This document shows positions 58,901-64,000 of a stretch of 64,000 bases of DNA, in pieces; the stretch's first letter is position 1; every line of letters begins with the position of its first letter. The DNA comes from Amaranthus tricolor (Eukaryota > Streptophyta > Magnoliopsida > Caryophyllales > Amaranthaceae): assembly GCF_026212465.1 (NCBI RefSeq), contig NC_080059.1:8758811-8822810 (forward strand), in the 5' to 3' direction. The notes below the pieces were generated by a model that worked only from the letters and a program-made list of their open reading frames with translations, did no database searches and was not told the DNA's origin. The position numbers and the translations under genes are program-made.

Positions 58901-61900
58901 TAGTAATTTGCATTGCTCCCACAAAGATTTCTTTACTTTAGACATTGACGTGTTTTAGCTTATATTGAGCATTAATTGTTATGTTGTGTCATTAAAATTA
59001 TTTGCACTTTTCATTTATGTGAAGTTGGTGGTGATGTTTGCAATCGAGGTTTAATTGGATATAATCTTGTTATTATGACAAGGGTAAGTTTGAATACATC
59101 TGAGTATCTGGCGCTTCAAACCTGCCTAGGTGAGAGCTAGTTAATGATATGTTGTTGTAGTATGTGTCATAATTTTGTATTTACATTGATTCTTACCCCC
59201 TTTGTCCCCTAGAGAAAGCATTCAAAATTTGGAGTGTAAAAATTAATTTGTAGTTGAAGAGTAAGACAACATACAAGTGGATGTTGGAGATGAGTGATTA
59301 AAAAGGAGAGAGAATAATTTTTGAAAGAGATTAAAAGGAGTGGAACCATTTCCATAAAAGAAAACGATATAAATTGAGTGGGATTGACCAAAATAGAAAG
59401 TGGAACATTTTCATGGGGACAAAGGGAGTATTTTCTTTATCGTTTGTCATGTATAATTTACATTGTCAAAGACAACGAGTTCCACCGCTTTAAGTGTGCT
59501 AATAACAATGCCTAAACAGTTTAAACTCATGTGTTACACTGAAAATTACAAATCTGTGATGCTTTAACTTACCACTTTATCCTGCTACACCTGTGTTAAA
59601 ACAAAATTTCCAGCTGTAAACTGCAAACACATAATATGGGTGGACCTGGCCAGACAAAAACTGAACAAACAAACTCACCCTTCAATTCTTCATCTTATAT
59701 TTTTCGTTTTTTCTTCCTACTTTGTTATTTCTCCATTGCATTTGATTGATATTCCAGAATAATGAGGTTGTCTTGCTCTTTAACGAGCTAGCTCTAATTC
59801 ACTAAAAGCTAACATATGGTTCATCAATGCTTGTAATTGTCATTTTGGATGAGCAACAGTTGGTGCAAAATTTGAAAAATTTTTGTACTATGATTTGCAC
59901 TGATTTAAACTTGCTTGAAAACATTATTTGATCTTAACATTTTATTACTCGGAAGCCATTAAGTAAGTCCTACCTATGCGTGTTTGGAAAGTTGGATATA
60001 CATTATCTTACCCTTGTTAGTGATAATAAAGAGGTTAATCTTGATTGAACCTCTATAGCAAACATAATCACCAACTTCAAATATATATTAAGTGTTGATG
60101 ATTTAATAAGCCATGATTGATGTCAAAAATTTTATACACATTTACATCATATAATAGATGCTTAAGATATTTTTTAGCTTAATTTTTGATTTATGTTTAT
60201 GCACTTTCAGATTCCAATGTCTTACGACATATTTTTAATATATTCTTGAAAACTTGTGCTTCAAAACTGTTTTTGTTGTACTTCGGATGTTTTATGTACC
60301 TTGCTTGAGTATATGGTCTTACATACTGCTATACCTTTGAATAATCTATTCATGCCAAGATTGAAAAATTCCTAGAAATAACGTTGCCTTCATCGCATTT
60401 AAGAGGAAAGGAGCATCACATTCCAAACATATCAACGGAATTTCAAAATGTGGATTTATTTCCATTAAATAGCCAAATGCTAGAATATTTATTAAATCAG
60501 TTCTTGCTTTATTGAAATAAACAGTTTAAAAACAATTTAAAGTTGTTTGATGCAATTTGATGGAATTTGAATTTTACTATCCGTCATCTACTGGGAAGTG
60601 AAGCTTTTGGTATTAAATTTGATTTCCTTTTCTATTGTCTTAACATAATAGCTTCATATCCAAAGTCTCTGGTACATTTCATAATGATTAGAATCTTTCA
60701 TTATTTTTGGATTGATAATTTTTTTATTAAAATGATTCTCTTGAATTGTTATGGTATTCTATATACAACTAAAATAAGTCTGACCTTGGCACTGATGTAG
60801 GGTCATTTGATGATTTTTACATTGGGTCTACCTTTTGATGACTAGGTTCGTATCATGAAAAGACTAAGGCATCCAAATGTTGTTTTGTTCATGGGAGCTG
60901 TTACTCGTCCACCAAATCTGTCAATTATTACAGAATTTCTTCATAGGTATGTTCTCTTTCTTCCACGACTTAGTTATATCATGGAAAGTTCTAAGCAATT
61001 AAACAATGTTTTTTCTCACACGCTTAACTCCTCATGAACCACATTTTGGTATAATCATACATGATTGGGCTGGCACAACACTTTGTTCGTGTACTCTCAA
61101 ATAGGCGTACACGACTCGTAGCTTTGAAATTATATCCAAGATTCTGATTGCATTTCAAGGGGAATAATTTCCATACTTAAGTTGTACATTTAAAAAATTA
61201 CCTAATTTTCTGCATGACCATTTTAGCATCATTTTTCACATCTTTGTGATGAATGAAATCGGACATTATTTAGAAAGTTGTTGTTAATAGATCATTTTAG
61301 CTTCTTGATAAGCTGCGAATCGTGTATTAAGTTAAAATCGTAGGGGCTACTCAATTTATTCGAAAATATCACTTTTGCATGGAGATAATGGAGACGACGA
61401 AAGAGAAGATGAAAACATCAGCAATATTGAGCTTGTAATAGTGCTCTGCTTGGGCTCAAAGCTCCACACGCTCAATATTTAGGTTTCACTAGAGCTTGAG
61501 AAGCTAGAGCTTAAGAAAATAATTGCAAGCTTGGCTTGATTTGAGCGTAAATTTGAACTTGACTTATTATTTTTAGTTTTTCCTACATATATACATATGT
61601 TTCTTATGTATCTTATATTTTATGGGGAGAGGGGGTAAGCATGTTTTTCATGCTGCATTGAAAAAAAAAATGAGAATTAGAAGTAATAAGTCTTTTTTAT
61701 GAAAAATATATATAAATTAAAGGTGATGCAAAATGGGTTAGGGAATGGATCTTGCTTAGAAAACCTCTAAAACGAAAGGTAAAAAACGTATTATAACATT
61801 TTTTGGATGCACTAAAACGTTGGGGTCTTTTAAGTACTTTTCAAGACACACTTGCAACAAAAACTTTAAATTCTCAAGCAGCTTAAAGAACTCACAGTTT

Positions 61901-63916
61901 TCTCAAATTCACTAACAATTCAATTTATAGTTCATGAAAAGCATGTCATAGATAGGTCGATTACATCCCTATTATTCATAAAACTAGACTTGCTCTCAAA
62001 GCCCAACACATCTAACTCTTTGACCTTTTAGCTAACATAACTACCTAATTTGAGATTCTAAATAAAGACTACTAATGTCCTAAGCTACTCCAAGTTATTG
62101 TCCTAGGGATACTGTTACAACTCTAATAAAATTGGACCCAAATCATCCATGCAAGGAGGACTTACAACTTGAATTTACTACTTTAACTAATGATAAATTT
62201 CTAAATACTATGAACATTAGTTTAACTCACTGAATTCTTCTATAATTCCTACATGAAACCATCCAATCAAGAACAAAATGACTTCCTAGGATGCTTATTA
62301 GTTAGCTAGGATCAGTTATTTCAACTCTAATGAAGCTTAAATCGCGTATTTATGGATAACCATGTAATTGTTGATTAGTCTTCTTGGAGGCTTTGAAGTC
62401 TTGCCTTGATTGTCTTCCTTTAGTTGGTGTCATTCAGAACTTGATGAGCTTCATTTACCACATCTTCAACATGTATTTCTTCATTGATTCCCAAGGCCTT
62501 ATGAGTGATTAAGAAGGTTGAATTTGTAACTCTCCTCTTAGTATCCGAAATCAACCCTGTTATGAGCATTAAGAGGACTGTAACTAACTTAACTTCAATA
62601 TACCATTTGATGCTGTATTTGGATCCCGGCTTCATGCGTGCACTTGAACCATGAACTCTTGAATTTTCACTTTACAATAAGTATAAGGATGATACCTAAT
62701 ATAATCACATGTCATAAAACTCTTCTTGTCAAATTGCTTTCAGATCTCATGGACTTATGGACTTGTAAGTTTTAACTATACCTTCTTAGTTTGAACTTGC
62801 TGAAGATTATCACAATTCACAATAGCTCAATAATGAATGTACATTTTCTAGAGAATTTTTCCCTTGCCAAAGTCTATGTCTCATAATGTTATCTTGTTAC
62901 TCTTCTTGAGGCTCAGTTTTGCATCACGAGCTTCGCCTGAACTTTGACCAAGCCAAGCTTGAGTAGCTCACCAACCACAAGCCACTCCTAATACCAGGAT
63001 TACAAATGTTTTGTCTAAAATAAATAGAAATTTTCTCCTTGATGCACTAAAATATAATGACATTCTCTATTTCATTTTACACCGCTTAAGTGTGTATCTT
63101 GGTCAAGTTTAATTTTTGGTGCAATTGAGAATCTTATTACAAACTCCCACTCCCCCCATGAGATAAAGTTTAGAGTGGATTCTAATGCGAGATTTAAGAG
63201 TAGATGATGAATGTTCAGAGTGAGAAAAGAGAAAAGCAATAATAAGTGTTACGATGAAGATAAAATAAGGTTCCATGTGATGAAAGGAGAAAAGTTGAAG
63301 AAAAACAAAGCAATAGAGTTGGAAAAGCAATCTTCACGCTATTAACTTTTACTTAAAAGGGAAAGATTAACTTGTATTTTGAACATCCTACAATAAATTC
63401 AAAAACAAGGTTGTATCGTATCGTAAATGTTTTTGAAATTTACCGAATTGGCATTACTCGTATCATAAAGGTGTGAAAACCCACATTTTAGGCCGTTTCA
63501 AGCAACATTTCATGGTTTACGCCAAAAATTGGCGATTAGATAATCGCATCACCCTCATTACCATGTACCGCAACCGCGATTGTTACCGTATTTTTGCACT
63601 ATATAACATAAAATTCATAGATTTTGAAGATTACTCTGTAAAATTCATTTTTCTTTTTGCAGGGGTAGTTTGTATAGATTACTTCACCGGCCTAACAACC
63701 AACTAGATGAAAGGAGGCGGTTAAGGATGGCTTTTGATGCTGTAAGTGTCTTTCCTTCCTCTTAACACCAGCCCACTTTGACGACTCTTGATGATAATAT
63801 TAGAAATTCAATTTCAGGCAAGGGGTATGAATTATCTTCATAGCTGTTCACCTGTAATTGTTCATCGTGACTTGAAATCTCCAAATTTGCTTGTTGATAG
63901 GAATTGGGTTGTTAAG
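49984..63916 (+). CDS. SIS8: Raf-like MAPKKK (SIS8/EDR1 type), 3' end beyond window
   Basis: Exons: 49984-50460, 51536-51973, 53929-54032, 54897-56206, 56295-56335, 58760-58828, 60846-60946, 63663-63741, 63818-63916 (906 aa in frame so far). An EDR1/CTR1-type regulatory domain runs from about 156 ([20 protein letters not shown]) to 360 ([18 protein letters not shown]). A long low-complexity linker follows with [36 protein letters not shown] and Ala runs near 635-690. The kinase domain starts near 762 ([20 protein letters not shown]), with Lys 795 in VAVKRF and HRDLKSPN with D891. DFG, activation loop and C-lobe lie beyond the edge. From family knowledge SIS8 acts in sugar and stress signalling, and related B3 Rafs activate SnRK2 kinases. 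Orthology to SIS8/At1g18160 is inferred from domain layout and neighbours. Confidence 0.92.
50650..50775 (+). mobile_element. SINE-like repeat, copy 1 (MAPKKK intron 1)
   Basis: 'ccagggtaaggttgcgtaca' then 'gacccctaaacccagctttg', 'tggcataggggtaatgg' and a gttgttgg end. This resembles the 3' part of TTG-tailed plant SINEs. The 'acccagctttggtggga' piece is locally duplicated. Confidence 0.5.
52515..52600 (+). mobile_element. SINE-like repeat, copy 2 (MAPKKK intron 2)
   Basis: 'acaagggtaaggttgcatac', 'aaaccctcccaagtggaagc', 'cacttggcattggagtaatt', then cttgttgttcc. Same family as 50650-50775. Confidence 0.55.
52956..53194. repeat. Nearly identical 120-bp tandem duplication (MAPKKK intron 2)
   Basis: Units 52956-53075 and 53076-53194 each start aacctattttaatgta and end ggaatccctcttgca. 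They differ at about four bases plus one A in a poly-A run, so the duplication is recent. Confidence 0.92.
54225..54290 (-). mobile_element. SINE-like repeat, copy 3, inverted (MAPKKK intron 3)
   Basis: The minus strand reads 'gataaggtcgcatacatttg' then 'accccccaaacctgcctagg'. Same family, opposite orientation and truncated. Confidence 0.5.
57304..57560. mobile_element. Stowaway MITE with long inverted repeats (MAPKKK intron 5)
   Basis: The ends CTCTCTCCTATTCAACTTAG and (reverse complement of the right end) CTCCCTCCTATTTATCTTAA continue into an identical GTGTCCCATTTACTTT. TA flanks each side (57302-57303, 57561-57562). 257 bp, no coding capacity. Confidence 0.85.
59075..59155 (+). mobile_element. 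SINE-like repeat, copy 4 (MAPKKK intron 6)
   Basis: 'tgacaagggtaagtttgaat', 'cttcaaacctgcctaggtga', 'gagctagttaatgatatg', ending ttgttg. Same family as copies 1-3. Confidence 0.5.
59196..59428. mobile_element. Stowaway-like MITE (MAPKKK intron 6)
   Basis: The left end CCCCCTTTGTCCCC and right end GGGGACAAAGGGAG are inverted and flanked by TA on both sides (59194-59195, 59429-59430). 233 bp. Confidence 0.8.
60947..63662 (+). other. MAPKKK intron 7
   Basis: 2.7 kb without coding sequence. 61.3-62.7 kb is unclassified repeat-like DNA with many 'agctt' words. The R1 repeat copy lies near its 3' end. Confidence 0.6.
63470..63610 (-). repeat. Dispersed repeat family R1, copy 2 (MAPKKK intron 7)
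   Basis: The inverse of 38460-38640: the minus strand reads 'gtaccgcggttgcggtacat'-like sequence, then 'gtaaaccatgaaatgttgct' and 'gaaacggcctaaaatgtggg'. It lies just 50 bp before exon 8. Confidence 0.5.
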
Positions 63917-64000
63917 GTTGGGTTCCTTTTCTTTTAGTATTAATCTTAAATTCAACTGTTAATTGTTTATCTTTTTAAATGTGATGGTATTTCTTTTCTT

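Overview
This 64 kb window is nuclear DNA of a flowering plant. Genes are split by many GT-AG introns and sit in AT-rich spacers full of MITEs, LINE and SINE remnants, simple repeats and a solo LTR. The phosphoethanolamine N-methyltransferase resembles, from memory, the spinach and sugar-beet enzymes most closely. A Caryophyllales plant, probably Amaranthaceae, is the best guess; this is inference.

Five protein genes can be assembled exon by exon. (1) 1421-2059, minus: 5' end of an EXO1-type XPG nuclease, running off the left edge. (2) 7287-17744, plus: a complete TDY-class MAP kinase of the MPK8/MPK15 type, 11 coding exons, 570 aa. (3) 20995-30578, minus: complete phosphoethanolamine N-methyltransferase (PEAMT/NMT), 12 coding exons, 496 aa, with a 25-codon uORF in its leader. 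(4) 32024-44032, minus: complete golgin candidate 2 (GC2), 10 coding exons, 664 aa. (5) 49984-63916, plus: a Raf-like MAPKKK of the SIS8/EDR1 type, 9 coding exons visible (906 aa), cut by the right edge inside the kinase domain. All exon lengths close in frame.

The gene set matches, from memory, two duplicated Arabidopsis chromosome 1 segments (At1g18090-At1g18190 and At1g73600-At1g73670). The window therefore looks like an unfractionated version of that ancestral block.

Spacers: 2.1-7.3 kb holds a LINE 3' end, a Cassandra-like 5S-carrying solo LTR with a 5-bp target duplication, a (TA)n tract, and six degenerate ~90-140 bp tandem repeats ending 0.2 kb before the MAPK start. 17.7-21.0 kb lies between convergent genes and holds an LTR-like block. 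30.6-32.0 kb is the PEAMT promoter. 44.0-50.0 kb separates the divergent golgin and MAPKKK genes and holds a ~360 bp MITE with a 9-bp target duplication nested in a minisatellite. Introns carry further Stowaway-like MITEs, TTG-type SINE-like copies and LINE reverse-transcriptase relics.

Points of most interest: the PEAMT uORF, three frame-supported GC-AG introns in three neighbouring genes, the Cassandra solo LTR, the nested MITE, the MAPK promoter repeat array, and a very recent 120-bp duplication in a MAPKKK intron. No wholly new system was recognised; the most biologically loaded element is the uORF on the choline-pathway enzyme.
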